From Paraclostridium ghonii (GTDB lineage Bacteria > Bacillota > Clostridia > Peptostreptococcales > Peptostreptococcaceae): DNA of 14,498 bases. The position numbers and the translations under genes are program-made. The notes under the pieces were generated by a model, which worked only from the letters and a program-made list of their open reading frames with translations, was not told the origin of the DNA and searched no databases. Location: NCBI RefSeq assembly GCF_023653455.1, contig NZ_JAKEDR010000082.1, positions 1 to 14,498 of the forward strand. Direction: 5' to 3'. Within the stretch, counting starts at the first letter, position 1. Every line of letters starts with the position of its first letter. Shown here piece after piece: positions 1-7,343 of the stretch.

Positions 1-138
1 ATATAAAACTCATATTGAATAATTAAAAATAATTTTATGTTGACTTAATTAAAAGTTTTATTTAAATTTATAGCGTATATTTAAAACTATATTAGTAAAT
101 AGGCAATTAGATTTTAATTTGAAATAAAGCTTGGTGTT

Positions 139-165
139 TAAGTATGATTAAAATCATTATACTTA
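139..165. other. AT-rich inverted repeat, possible weak hairpin
   Basis: Arms at 139-148 and 156-165 pair over ten positions (TAAGTATGAT against ATTATACTTA, one G-T wobble) around a 7-base loop. A short T-run follows at about 175-179. It could be the terminator of a gene lying left of the window, or a leader hairpin of the sigma-factor transcript. The low GC of the stem makes either role weak. The rest of 1-222 shows no gene. Confidence 0.3.
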
Positions 166-187
166 GGTATTAAATTTTTAAAAAAAG

Positions 188-215
188 TTGCAAGTTTTTT
201 ATTTTTATTTACGAA
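188..215 (+). promoter_or_regulatory. Possible promoter of the ECF sigma operon
   Basis: A TTGCAAG block at 188-194 and a TACGAA block at 210-215 have the rough look and spacing of an ECF-type promoter (AAC-like upstream box, CG-containing downstream box), which would fit autoregulation. The upstream block also sits in an almost perfect 20-bp inverted repeat (181-200, one mismatched pair), so it may be an operator instead. An alternative housekeeping-like pair is TTGACT at 40-45 and TAAATT at 63-68, 17 bp apart. Neither is strong. Confidence 0.3.
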
Positions 216-222
216 TTAATTA

Positions 223-240
223 CTGTAAAAGCTTTTACAG
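223..240. promoter_or_regulatory. Perfect 18-bp palindrome, probable operator
   Basis: CTGTAAAAGCTTTTACAG is a perfect palindrome ending two bases before the AGGAGG ribosome binding site (243-248) of the sigma gene. The TGTAA...TTACA half-sites resemble the variable-spacing CcpA sites described in clostridia, but other dimeric repressors bind similar sequences. With no loop it would make a poor RNA hairpin, so a DNA-binding site is more likely. Its place just before the RBS would suit a repressor that blocks elongation. Confidence 0.55.
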
Positions 241-255
241 GTAGGAGGAAAAAAA

Positions 256-789
256 TTGAAAGATGAATTAATAATTAAATATATAAAAAAGAAAAACCCG
301 AAAGGAATGGATATTTTAATAGATCAATATAATGCACTTATTACTTCGGTTATTAGGGTTCACTTAGGAAAATTGGCTAACTACGAAGAGGAATGTGTTA
401 GTGATGTTTTGCTAGCTATTTGGGATAACATAGATGGTTTTAAGAAAGAAAAAAATACTTTTAAAAACTGGATATGTGCTATAGCTAAATACAAGGCAAT
501 TGATTATAAAAGAAAATATTTAAGTAAAATAGAGACTTCCAGTTTAGATGAGCAAACTTATTACATAGATAATAATCTATTGAAATTAGAGATTCAACAG
601 GAGTTAAATGAAACTTTAAATTGCTTATCTCAAGAAGATAAGGATATTTTTATTCGATATTATCTAGATGATGAAAGTATAGTAGATATAGCTAATGAAA
701 AGAAGTTGGCTATTTCAAGTGTATATAGCAAGTTATCTAGAGGTAAAGCAAAGATAAGAAAATCTTTATTAAAAGAAGGAGGAAAATAA
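256..789 (+). CDS. ECF-family RNA polymerase sigma factor
   Basis: A 177-aa protein of normal ECF size. Sigma region 2 covers about residues 8-88, with the conserved tryptophan-rich stretch (LLAIWDNIDGFK, then NWICAIAKYKAIDYKR) that binds core polymerase and the -10 box. Region 4 covers about 115-170, with a helix-turn-helix (IVDIANEKKLAISSVYSKLSRG) for the -35 box. The TTG start is chosen because AGGAGG at 243-248 is correctly spaced and no in-frame ATG lies nearby. The stop is followed one base later by the TTG of a DUF4179 protein, so the pair is co-transcribed and probably translationally linked. That pairing is the usual ECF/anti-sigma arrangement. Target genes cannot be read from the sequence; the dlt operon just downstream is a candidate. 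Confidence 0.9.
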   Translation: MKDELIIKYIKKKNPKGMDILIDQYNALITSVIRVHLGKLANYEEECVSDVLLAIWDNIDGFKKEKNTFKNWICAIAKYKAIDYKRKYLSKIETSSLDEQTYYIDNNLLKLEIQQELNETLNCLSQEDKDIFIRYYLDDESIVDIANEKKLAISSVYSKLSRGKAKIRKSLLKEGGK

Positions 790-790
790 A

Positions 791-1897
791 TTGATAGATA
801 AATATAAAGTCTTAAACAATGAACAAATTAAATTTGATAAATATAAAGAAGTAAAAACTGATAATGAAAAAATGAAAAATATAATGAAGTCCAAATTAAA
901 ATCAAGAAATAAGATGAGCAAAAAGGTAATTGCAGCAAGTATATCAACGTTACTTATATTAGGGACTGTAGCTCTAACTAATGATACGACATGGGCATAT
1001 ATTGATATTTTAACAAGCCGTATTGAATCTTTTTTAGATAGAGGTTATAGTGAGTTTGATAAGTATAAATTTGAAGGAAATCAATCAATAGAAGATAATG
1101 GATTGGTTCTTAATCTAGGAGATGTAATGCTATATGATGAACAATTAATTATAAGTTTAAGTATGGATTACACTAATTTTGATTTTAAAAAACATGGTAT
1201 TAATAAAAAAGATTTTATGCCTGATATACCGATATTAACTATAGGGGATATGTCTTTTCCTGGTCAAGGAGGAGGGATTATCCCAAGAGATTTAAAAAGC
1301 GAGAATAAAAAAGAATTTTTATACACTGTAAAATTAAATAGAATTGACACCGATGGAGATGGCATTGGAGATACTGACTTTGATATACTTGATAATCTAG
1401 AAAAAAATAAAGATTATAACTTGAGAATTCAATTTAAAGATTTTTATATAGGAGAGTCAAAAACTGGAAAAGGAAGATTACTGAGTAAAAGCTTTGGAAA
1501 TTGGGAGTTTAATACAACTATAAATAGTTCTAATATATCTAGTGATTTAAATATTGTTAATGCTAATAAAATTATAGATAGTAGAGAAGGGTTTAAATTT
1601 AAAATTGATAAAGTAAAAATATCTCCTACTTCAGTAAATATTAAAACAGAATTAGAAGGGGATACACAGGATATAAAGTATTTAAGAGATTATACAGATT
1701 TTTCTATAAAAGATGAAAGAGGAAATAGCTTATTTGGTGGTAGTATTAATAGTTCAAGTGTAAATAGTATGCATTATCATTTTGAACTTAAAGGTACAGA
1801 AAAGAAAATTACAATAATTCCTGCAATTTATTTACCAGATACTCCTACTAAATATCTTGAAAAGGAAAAAATAGAAATAGAAATTCCTCAAAATTAA
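791..1897 (+). CDS. DUF4179-type membrane protein, putative anti-sigma factor
   Basis: 368 aa: a short charged cytoplasmic N-terminus (about 1-44), one membrane segment at about 45-62 (VIAASISTLLILGTVAL), and a large extracytoplasmic part. The stretch after the membrane (TWAYIDILTSRIESFLDRG, then a SLSMDY strand) is typical of DUF4179 proteins, which are commonly encoded next to ECF sigma factors and presumed to hold them at the membrane. The TTG start has its AGGAGG inside the end of the sigma gene and lies one base after that stop. Residues 186-194 read D-T-D-G-D-G-I-G-D, a DxDxDG calcium-loop pattern, in the outer domain. The cytoplasmic part is short and lacks a recognisable HxxxCxxC zinc anti-sigma motif, so the anti-sigma role rests on gene order and family. 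Confidence 0.75.
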   Translation: MIDKYKVLNNEQIKFDKYKEVKTDNEKMKNIMKSKLKSRNKMSKKVIAASISTLLILGTVALTNDTTWAYIDILTSRIESFLDRGYSEFDKYKFEGNQSIEDNGLVLNLGDVMLYDEQLIISLSMDYTNFDFKKHGINKKDFMPDIPILTIGDMSFPGQGGGIIPRDLKSENKKEFLYTVKLNRIDTDGDGIGDTDFDILDNLEKNKDYNLRIQFKDFYIGESKTGKGRLLSKSFGNWEFNTTINSSNISSDLNIVNANKIIDSREGFKFKIDKVKISPTSVNIKTELEGDTQDIKYLRDYTDFSIKDERGNSLFGGSINSSSVNSMHYHFELKGTEKKITIIPAIYLPDTPTKYLEKEKIEIEIPQN

Positions 1898-1951
1898 CTT
1901 ACCATATAAAGTAGATAGTAGGAATAATAAAACTTAACAGGGGGATGCTGG

Positions 1952-2209
1952 ATGGATAAATACAATAAACAAGGTAAATTTTTTCTTATAGTTACAACCA
2001 TAGTTTGTGTATTTAGTGTGTACACAATCTTAAATGGGTTTAATCATAATAAACTTATCTCAGTTCAATGGGTTATATTATTAGGGATTTTGTTTACTTC
2101 TATAGCTAATTTAATAAGAAATATAAAAGAAATGAAGATTTATTATGCTATTGGAGCACTAATGATAACTATTACTGTATTAATTTTTTACTTAGTTCCG
2201 CAAGTATAG
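1952..2209 (+). CDS. Small three-helix membrane protein of unknown function
   Basis: 85 aa with three predicted membrane segments at about residues 10-28, 36-56 and 63-82 and a basic loop (RNIKEMK) between the second and third. The ATG has a GGGGG-type binding site (about 1940-1944). It lies 54 bp after the putative anti-sigma gene with no terminator between them, so it is probably the third gene of that operon and ends at the hairpin at 2286. I do not recognise the family. A role in membrane sensing together with the sigma/anti-sigma pair is only a guess from position. Confidence 0.7.
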   Translation: MDKYNKQGKFFLIVTTIVCVFSVYTILNGFNHNKLISVQWVILLGILFTSIANLIRNIKEMKIYYAIGALMITITVLIFYLVPQV

Positions 2210-2285
2210 ATTAATTTATAATCTTAGTATATTGCGAGAGAATGGACATATAAACTAAATTACTGAAAAAATAATTAATTATAAA

Positions 2286-2324
2286 AGCCGCTGTTTCGAT
2301 TTATTCAGAAATAGTGGCTATTTT
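2286..2324 (+). terminator. Terminator of the sigma factor operon
   Basis: Arms 2286-2297 (AGCCGCTGTTTC) and 2308-2319 (GAAATAGTGGCT) pair over 12 positions with two G-U wobbles around a 10-base loop, followed by a short TTTT. It separates the sigma-factor operon from dlt. The 377-base gap 2210-2586 otherwise holds only the dlt promoter; 2331-2520 shows nothing I can name. Confidence 0.7.
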
Positions 2325-2521
2325 AAAAAATATAAACATAAAAGTTTAATGCATCAAAAACAATACTAATTACAATAAACATATATGTGAAAATCAGTAA
2401 AAATAAATAAATTTATTGATTTTATGGCATAAAATGGGAAATAGAATGGAAAAATTAACTGGAATTTATATGAAAAAAATAATATAATGTCAAAGTACGG
2501 CATATGATTACAATATTGTTG

Positions 2522-2550
2522 TTGAATATATTTCGCTAAAGTAATAATAT
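2522..2550 (+). promoter_or_regulatory. Promoter of the dlt operon
   Basis: TTGAAT (2522-2527) and TAATAT (2545-2550) are 17 bp apart, a good housekeeping sigma match, with transcription expected from about 2557 and a leader of about 30 bases before dltD. I see no clear ECF-type box (AAC...CGTC) at this position, so direct control by the upstream sigma factor is not evident here. Confidence 0.6.
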
Positions 2551-2586
2551 ATTTATAGATTATGAACATTTTAGAGGAGAGTAAAT

Positions 2587-3777
2587 ATGAAGAAATTGAT
2601 TTATTTCATTATACCATTAGTAGTGGGAGGTATATTTTTATTCGGACTAAATAAATTCCTGGATTCTAAAATTGACTATATGCTTAAAGAGAAAGATTTA
2701 AAACCAATAATGAATGACTCTTTAAGTAATACAAAAGATAAAGGTACTATTGCTAATAACCATTTTTTACATAAAAAAGATATTATGATGTTAGGCTCAT
2801 CAGAGTTAAGTCATTCAACAAAGCAACACCCTACTTATTATTTTAATACAAATAGAAGTAAAAATGAAGTTATTACAATCGGGAGAGCATATGCTCAAAG
2901 CTTACAAGATGCTGCTGTTTTAGGTAGTTTTGATCCAAGTATAGATAATAAAAAGGTTGTTTTATTAGTTTCAATGCAATGGTTTATGGACGAAGAAGGG
3001 GTTACACCTCATCACTATCAAACTAGATTTTCTCCAACTCAATTCTATGCATTTTTAAACAACCCTGATATTTCTAAGGAAAATAAAATTAAATTTGCAA
3101 ATAGATCAAGTAAATTATTAGTTGGATCAGAAGAATACAAGCCAGAAGCTGTATATGCTAAGTTATATAGTTCTAATAGTTTTGTATCAAAAGTTGAAAA
3201 AGTTCTATTATCACCTTATTTTCAATTAAGAAAAGGTACAGTTGCACTTAAAGAAAAAGGAATGTTATATGAAGAGTTAGTCACTTTACCTGACAAAAAG
3301 CCTACAGTACAAGGAAAGCCAATTGATTGGGAGAAAGAGATGGAACAAGCTATAGAAGATGCCAAAAAGAGAGTTGGGAAGAACAACTTATCTATAGACA
3401 AAATATACTATAAAAAGAATTTTGGTAAGAACTTAGACAAAGTAAAAGGTAAATACAAAGATGTAAATCTTTTAGATTCAAAAGAGTTTGATGATTATCA
3501 ACTTACTTTAGATGTGTGTAAAGATTTAGGTATAAAGCCTGTTATTGTGATTATACCGGGTATGGATAAGTTTTACAATGTAACTGGGATTTCAAAAGAT
3601 GAACGATATGAATTTTATGATAAAGTATCAAAGCTTGCAAAAGAACAAGGTTTTGATGTTATTGATTTAAGAGAAAAAGAAACTGAGAAATATTATTTAA
3701 GAGATGTAATGCATCTTGGAACGAAAGGTTGGGTAGATGTTTGTGAAAGATTATTTAAAGAATTTGACCAGCAATAA
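2587..3777 (+). CDS. dltD: D-alanyl transfer protein DltD
   Basis: 396 aa, the usual DltD length. A single N-terminal membrane anchor (about residues 4-24) is followed by an extracytoplasmic SGNH-like esterase/acyltransferase domain. The nucleophile motif GSSE is at 70-73 (Ser71) and the catalytic D-x-x-H is at Asp373 and His376 (DVMH), so the active site is complete. DltD performs the last step of teichoic acid D-alanylation, taking D-Ala delivered through DltB and DltX. The ATG has an AGAGGAG site. It is the first gene of the operon, unlike the dltA-first order of Bacillus and Staphylococcus. Its last 41 bases overlap the predicted dltX. Confidence 0.95.
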   Translation: MKKLIYFIIPLVVGGIFLFGLNKFLDSKIDYMLKEKDLKPIMNDSLSNTKDKGTIANNHFLHKKDIMMLGSSELSHSTKQHPTYYFNTNRSKNEVITIGRAYAQSLQDAAVLGSFDPSIDNKKVVLLVSMQWFMDEEGVTPHHYQTRFSPTQFYAFLNNPDISKENKIKFANRSSKLLVGSEEYKPEAVYAKLYSSNSFVSKVEKVLLSPYFQLRKGTVALKEKGMLYEELVTLPDKKPTVQGKPIDWEKEMEQAIEDAKKRVGKNNLSIDKIYYKKNFGKNLDKVKGKYKDVNLLDSKEFDDYQLTLDVCKDLGIKPVIVIIPGMDKFYNVTGISKDERYEFYDKVSKLAKEQGFDVIDLREKETEKYYLRDVMHLGTKGWVDVCERLFKEFDQQ

Positions 3778-3883
3778 ATACTTAATGATGAGTATTTGTT
3801 TTACTATAATAATAATTGCAGCAATATTAATATTGACATTTACACCATTTAAAGAATTGCCATTTATATACAATGAGTTTTAA
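3737..3883 (+). CDS. dltX: DltX microprotein, teichoic acid D-alanylation
   Basis: A 48-codon reading frame begins at ATG 3737 inside the end of dltD (AAAGG at 3724-3728, 8-base spacing) and stops just before the dltA binding site. Internal starts at GTG 3743 or ATG 3785 (32 codons) are possible. The product has a basic N-terminus, one membrane helix (about residues 18-38, CFTIIIIAAILILTF) and the C-terminal sequence PFIYNEF. That C-terminus is the signature of DltX, whose conserved terminal tyrosine motif is known to take part in passing D-alanine across the membrane between DltB and DltD. Position next to dltA, one helix and conserved tail agree. The exact start is the uncertain part; I prefer 3737 because it gives the usual length of about 50 aa. 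Confidence 0.85.
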   Translation: MFVKDYLKNLTSNKYLMMSICFTIIIIAAILILTFTPFKELPFIYNEF

Positions 3884-3898
3884 TGAGGAGGTATAGAC

Positions 3899-5413
3899 AT
3901 GAAAATTATTGAAGGTATAAAAAAATATTCAAATACAGATAGGATAGCATTAAAATGTAATGAAGAAAATCTTTCATATAAAGATTTAGACAAGTACTCA
4001 GAAGCTATTGCTTTATACTTAAAAGACGTTTATGGAGATGAGAATACTCCTATAGTTATATATGGGAATAAAGAAAATATGATAATGTCATGTATGATAG
4101 GAGCTTTAAAGTCAGGAAGAGCTTATGTCCCATTAGATATAAGTTTTCCTATAGATAGGGTATTTGAAGTAACTAAAGAAGTTAAACCTAAAGTGTTTTT
4201 CAATTTTAGTGAAGAAACCAACTTTAAAGATTTAAATGTTATAAATGAAGATAAGCTTAATGAAATAATAAAAGATTACGAAGGAAAGACAATATCTAGA
4301 GACAACTGGGTAAAAGAAGATGAAAATGCATATATTTTATTTACATCAGGAAGTACAGGTAAACCAAAAGGAGTTCAAATAAGTTCAAATAACTTAGATA
4401 GTTTTGTTGATTGGATAAGCCCATACTTAAAAATTGATGGAAGTGAAAAAGTGATTATGAATCAAGCTGCATACTCATTTGACCTTTCAGTTACAACGAT
4501 ATATCCAGGGTTAGTACATGGAGCTACGTTATTTTCTTTATCAAAGAAAGTTTTAGCGGACTATAAAGAATTATTTAATCAATTTGAAAAGTCAGATATG
4601 GCTATTTGGGTTTCAACTCCATCATTTGCAGGAGTCTGTGTAACTGAGAGTGACTTTAATAGTGAAATGTTACCTAAATTAGAATCTATGATATTTATAG
4701 GGGAAGCTCTTCCGAAGAGTTTAACTAAGGAGTTATTAGATAGATTCCCAAATACAAGGGTTATAAATGGGTATGGTCCAACAGAGGCAACGGTTGGAGT
4801 TAGTGTAAATGATATGTGTGAAGAGTTAATAAATGATGAGAAAAGTCTTCCAGTTGGATACCCTATGGAAAATTGTAAGATAAAAATATTAGATGAGAAC
4901 GATAATGAACTTAAAGAAGGCGAAAAAGGTGAGATTATAATAGTTGGGCCTTCTGTATCAAAAGGATACTTTAATAACAAGGAAAAAACTGATGAAGTAT
5001 TCTTTTATGATGAAATAGACGGGGTTAAGCATAGAGCTTATAGAACCGGAGATATGGGATACCTATTAGGTGGGAATATATATTACTGTGGAAGAAGAGA
5101 TTTCCAAATAAAATTAAATGGATTTAGAATAGAAATTGAAGATATAGAAAACAACTTAAGAAAAGTTGAAAATGTAAAAAATGCAGTAGTTCTACCTGTT
5201 TATAAAAATGAAAAGATTGCTTATTTAAAAGGAATTGTAGAATTAAAAGAGAGCAATTCATTAAGTGATATAAAAAATGGAATGGTAATAAAAAAAGAGT
5301 TAGGTAAGTATATACCTTCATACATGATACCTAGAAATATAAAAATTATAGATGAGTTCCCTACAAATATTAATGGGAAAATAGATAGAAAGAAACTTAT
5401 GGAGGCAAATTAA
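3899..5413 (+). CDS. dltA: D-alanine--D-alanyl carrier protein ligase DltA
   Basis: 504 aa, full length. It is a cytoplasmic adenylation enzyme that activates D-Ala with ATP and loads it on the phosphopantetheine arm of DltC. Motifs in order: P-loop FTSGSTGKPKG (148-158), NGYGPTEATVGV, YRTGDMGY, GRRDFQIKLNGFRIE, and the C-terminal catalytic lysine in NGKIDRKKL (Lys494). GAGGAGG precedes the ATG at 3899. The stop overlaps the dltB start by one base. One oddity: the residue equivalent to the cysteine of the FCGE motif (Cys269 in Bacillus cereus DltA, near the D-Ala pocket) is Ile267 here (FIGEALP), and the usual NTYGPTE reads NGYGPTE. The neighbours leave little doubt about the function. Confidence 0.95.
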   Translation: MKIIEGIKKYSNTDRIALKCNEENLSYKDLDKYSEAIALYLKDVYGDENTPIVIYGNKENMIMSCMIGALKSGRAYVPLDISFPIDRVFEVTKEVKPKVFFNFSEETNFKDLNVINEDKLNEIIKDYEGKTISRDNWVKEDENAYILFTSGSTGKPKGVQISSNNLDSFVDWISPYLKIDGSEKVIMNQAAYSFDLSVTTIYPGLVHGATLFSLSKKVLADYKELFNQFEKSDMAIWVSTPSFAGVCVTESDFNSEMLPKLESMIFIGEALPKSLTKELLDRFPNTRVINGYGPTEATVGVSVNDMCEELINDEKSLPVGYPMENCKIKILDENDNELKEGEKGEIIIVGPSVSKGYFNNKEKTDEVFFYDEIDGVKHRAYRTGDMGYLLGGNIYYCGRRDFQIKLNGFRIEIEDIENNLRKVENVKNAVVLPVYKNEKIAYLKGIVELKESNSLSDIKNGMVIKKELGKYIPSYMIPRNIKIIDEFPTNINGKIDRKKLMEAN

Positions 5414-6561
5414 TGACTTTTTCACAATATGGAGATTATTTTTATCTTTATATATTACTATTAACATCAATACCTGCTATAGTCATGGGATTAAGAGAAA
5501 AAAATATAAAATATTATGGGATGATAGCAACTGCATTCATGATATTTTTAATAGTTGGTGTAAATATTAGACTTTCATTTTTAATAGCATTTATAGTGCT
5601 AGAATTAATAGTAGTTAAAGGATATGAATATGTAAGAAAAAAAACTGATAGTAAGCTCGTATATAGACTGTTTTTACTAGCTTCAATGTCTCCTATTATA
5701 ATAAATAAAATTTCACCATATACATCATTTGGAGTTATAGGGTTTATAGGTATATCCTATTTAAACTTTAGAACTATACAAATGGTAATTGAAATTTATG
5801 ATGGAGCTATTAAGGAAGTAAAAATTTCGACAATGCTTTATTTTGTATTGTTTTTCCCAACATTAAGTTCTGGGCCAATTGATAGATCAAGAAGATTTGA
5901 AAAAGATTTAGAAAAGAAAATATCTAAAGATGAATATCTAAATGATTATTTAATCCCTGGTATTAGAAAGATATTCATGGGTATTGGGTATAAATTTGTA
6001 ATAGCATTTTTAATAAACACATATTGGATGTCAAAAATACCTTCACAAATAAACTTTATAAATGCATTAAGTTATATGTATGCATATAGCTTGTACTTAT
6101 TCTTTGACTTTGGAGGGTACAGTTTATTTGCAGTGGGAACTAGTTATATATTTGGCATAAAAGCACCAGATAACTTTAATAAACCATTTTTAAGTAAAGA
6201 TATGAAAGAATTCTGGACAAGATGGCATATAAGTTTGTCTAGATGGTTTGGTGATTATATATTCTCAAGATTTGTAATTGCATCTATGAGAAAGAAAAGA
6301 TTTAAAAAAAGAGCCACAGCATCTCATGTTGCCCAAATGATTACAATGATAACAATGGGATTTTGGCATGGGCTAACATGGTTTTATATTGTATATGGTA
6401 TATATCAAGGATTGGTACTTATACTTACAGATATGTATCAAAAAAAATCGAAGTTTTACAAGAAACATAAAAAAGATAAGTGGTTTGAGATTGTACAAAT
6501 TTTCATAACATTCCATATAGCATGCTTTGGATTGTTAATTTTCTCAGGTTACTTTGCTTAA
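5413..6561 (+). CDS. dltB: D-alanyl transferase DltB (MBOAT family)
   Basis: 382 aa, polytopic, with about ten hydrophobic segments. It is a membrane-bound O-acyltransferase that takes D-Ala from DltC at the inner face and moves it across the membrane. The two signature regions are present: FWTRWHISLSRWF with His272, and the catalytic-tunnel motif MGFWHGLTW with His319. The ATG overlaps the dltA TAA (TAATG), and GGAGG at 5401-5405 lies inside the end of dltA, so translation of the two is coupled. No truncation is seen. The C-terminus is compact but ends after a final membrane helix (IFITFHIACFGLLIFSGYF) as expected. Confidence 0.95.
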   Translation: MTFSQYGDYFYLYILLLTSIPAIVMGLREKNIKYYGMIATAFMIFLIVGVNIRLSFLIAFIVLELIVVKGYEYVRKKTDSKLVYRLFLLASMSPIIINKISPYTSFGVIGFIGISYLNFRTIQMVIEIYDGAIKEVKISTMLYFVLFFPTLSSGPIDRSRRFEKDLEKKISKDEYLNDYLIPGIRKIFMGIGYKFVIAFLINTYWMSKIPSQINFINALSYMYAYSLYLFFDFGGYSLFAVGTSYIFGIKAPDNFNKPFLSKDMKEFWTRWHISLSRWFGDYIFSRFVIASMRKKRFKKRATASHVAQMITMITMGFWHGLTWFYIVYGIYQGLVLILTDMYQKKSKFYKKHKKDKWFEIVQIFITFHIACFGLLIFSGYFA

Positions 6562-6578
6562 TTTAAGGAGGGTATAAA

Positions 6579-6809
6579 ATGCAAGAAACAGTTATAGGAA
6601 TTTTTGAAGATGTTTTAGGTTGTGATGAAATAAGAGATGATTTAGATTTAAATTTATTTGAAGCAGAACTTTTAGATTCATTAGCAATAATCGAAGTTTT
6701 ACTTGAAATAGAAGAGAGATTAGGAATAACACTTCAACCTACAGATTTAGAAAGAAGTGATATGGCAACAGTAAATAATTTAGTTAAGTTTTTAGAAGGT
6801 AGAAAATAA
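6579..6809 (+). CDS. dltC: D-alanyl carrier protein DltC
   Basis: 76 aa, the usual size of this acyl-carrier-like four-helix protein. The phosphopantetheine attachment serine is Ser34 in ELLDSLAIIEVL. The family motif is more often LLDSMG, and Leu-Ala in place of Met-Gly is a mild variation. The protein is acidic, as carriers are. It starts at ATG after AAGGAGG with 17 bases between it and the dltB stop, and it is the last gene before the strong hairpin at 6830. It carries D-Ala from DltA to DltB. Confidence 0.95.
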   Translation: MQETVIGIFEDVLGCDEIRDDLDLNLFEAELLDSLAIIEVLLEIEERLGITLQPTDLERSDMATVNNLVKFLEGRK

Positions 6810-6829
6810 GAAAACTTTATATTGAACAA

Positions 6830-6867
6830 AAACTAAGGAGGAAAAAATTTCCTCCTTAGTTTGTTTT
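6830..6867. terminator. Bidirectional terminator between dltC and the converging gene
   Basis: Arms 6830-6844 and 6848-6862 form a perfect 15-bp stem around AAA. Reading plus, it is followed by TTTGTTTT; reading minus, by TTTTTGTT. It therefore ends the dlt operon and also the minus-strand gene whose stop is at 6866-6868. Confidence 0.9.
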
Positions 6868-7168
6868 AGTAAACATCGCTATAATTCATATATTCAATTA
6901 TGTCATTATAAATATCAAACACAGGACTTATATTTTTCATAGTATTATCGAAGTATAATTTTATAACATCCTCAGTTTTGTAAAGAACTAAATCTTTATT
7001 ATCTTGATTTAAAAAAGATATAGTTTTCTCGCTATTGTATTCGTCCACATCAATAGTTTTTACAATGCAATTATGTTTACTTATTTTTGTAGCTATGTTA
7101 AAAAATAAATCATCAGTACAGTTTTCTAACTGCAAAACTAGGCAGTGATATGTAGTTTTAAAATTCAT
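6866..7168 (-). CDS. Hypothetical 100-aa protein
   Basis: Not recognised. The protein is soluble, with no signal peptide or membrane segment, and looks alpha/beta: a beta-like start (TYHCLVLQL), a helix (DDLFFNIATKIS), then CIVKTIDVDEY and DLVLYKTEDVIKLYFD strands. Cysteines occur at residues 9, 17 and 34. It is probably a real gene: an AGGGGGG binding site precedes the ATG, a promoter lies at 7214-7242 on its strand, and it ends at the shared terminator. It converges on dlt and diverges from murJ, so its position gives no firm functional clue. Confidence 0.7.
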   Translation of the reverse strand: MNFKTTYHCLVLQLENCTDDLFFNIATKISKHNCIVKTIDVDEYNSEKTISFLNQDNKDLVLYKTEDVIKLYFDNTMKNISPVFDIYNDIIEYMNYSDVY

Positions 7169-7188
7169 GATAACCCCCCTGTTTAAAA

Positions 7189-7242
7189 GTCAAAATTTGA
7201 CATATTTTAATGTCTTATAAAAATTTTAACACAATTCAACAA
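7189..7242 (-). promoter_or_regulatory. Minus-strand promoter with downstream palindrome
   Basis: Reading minus, TTGTTG (7242-7237) and TATAAG (7219-7214) are 17 bp apart. Just downstream of the expected start lies a 13-bp palindrome, GTCAAAATTTGAC (7189-7201), which could bind a repressor. Below it is the binding site of the 100-aa gene. Confidence 0.5.
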
Positions 7243-7252
7243 AAAAACAAAT

Positions 7253-7280
7253 TTGCAAAATATAAAAATAAATATATAAT
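7253..7280 (+). promoter_or_regulatory. murJ promoter
   Basis: TTGCAA (7253-7258) and a perfect TATAAT (7275-7280) are 16 bp apart. Transcription would start at about 7287, leaving a leader of about 57 bases with GAGGAG before the murJ ATG. Confidence 0.65.
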
Positions 7281-7343
7281 ATATAAAATAGACCGATTAA
7301 GGAAATAATTAAATTAAATTTAAAATTTAGAGGAGATAGTTTT

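Noticed and set aside
2366..2569. 67-codon open frame on minus upstream of dltD
   Set aside because: It is very rich in Phe, Ile and Tyr, as random A+T-rich DNA would be, and it covers the dlt promoter without a binding site.
4579..4980. 133-codon open frame on minus inside dltA
   Set aside because: It mirrors conserved DltA motifs, shows no ribosome binding site and resembles no family.
6834..6847. AAGGAGG followed by A-run, looking like a ribosome binding site
   Set aside because: It is the left arm of the dlt terminator; no start codon with an open frame follows at a suitable distance.
7197..7221. TTGACA on plus before murJ as a -35 box
   Set aside because: The nearest -10-like sequence (TATAAA at 7216) is only 13 bp away; the pair at 7253/7275 fits better.
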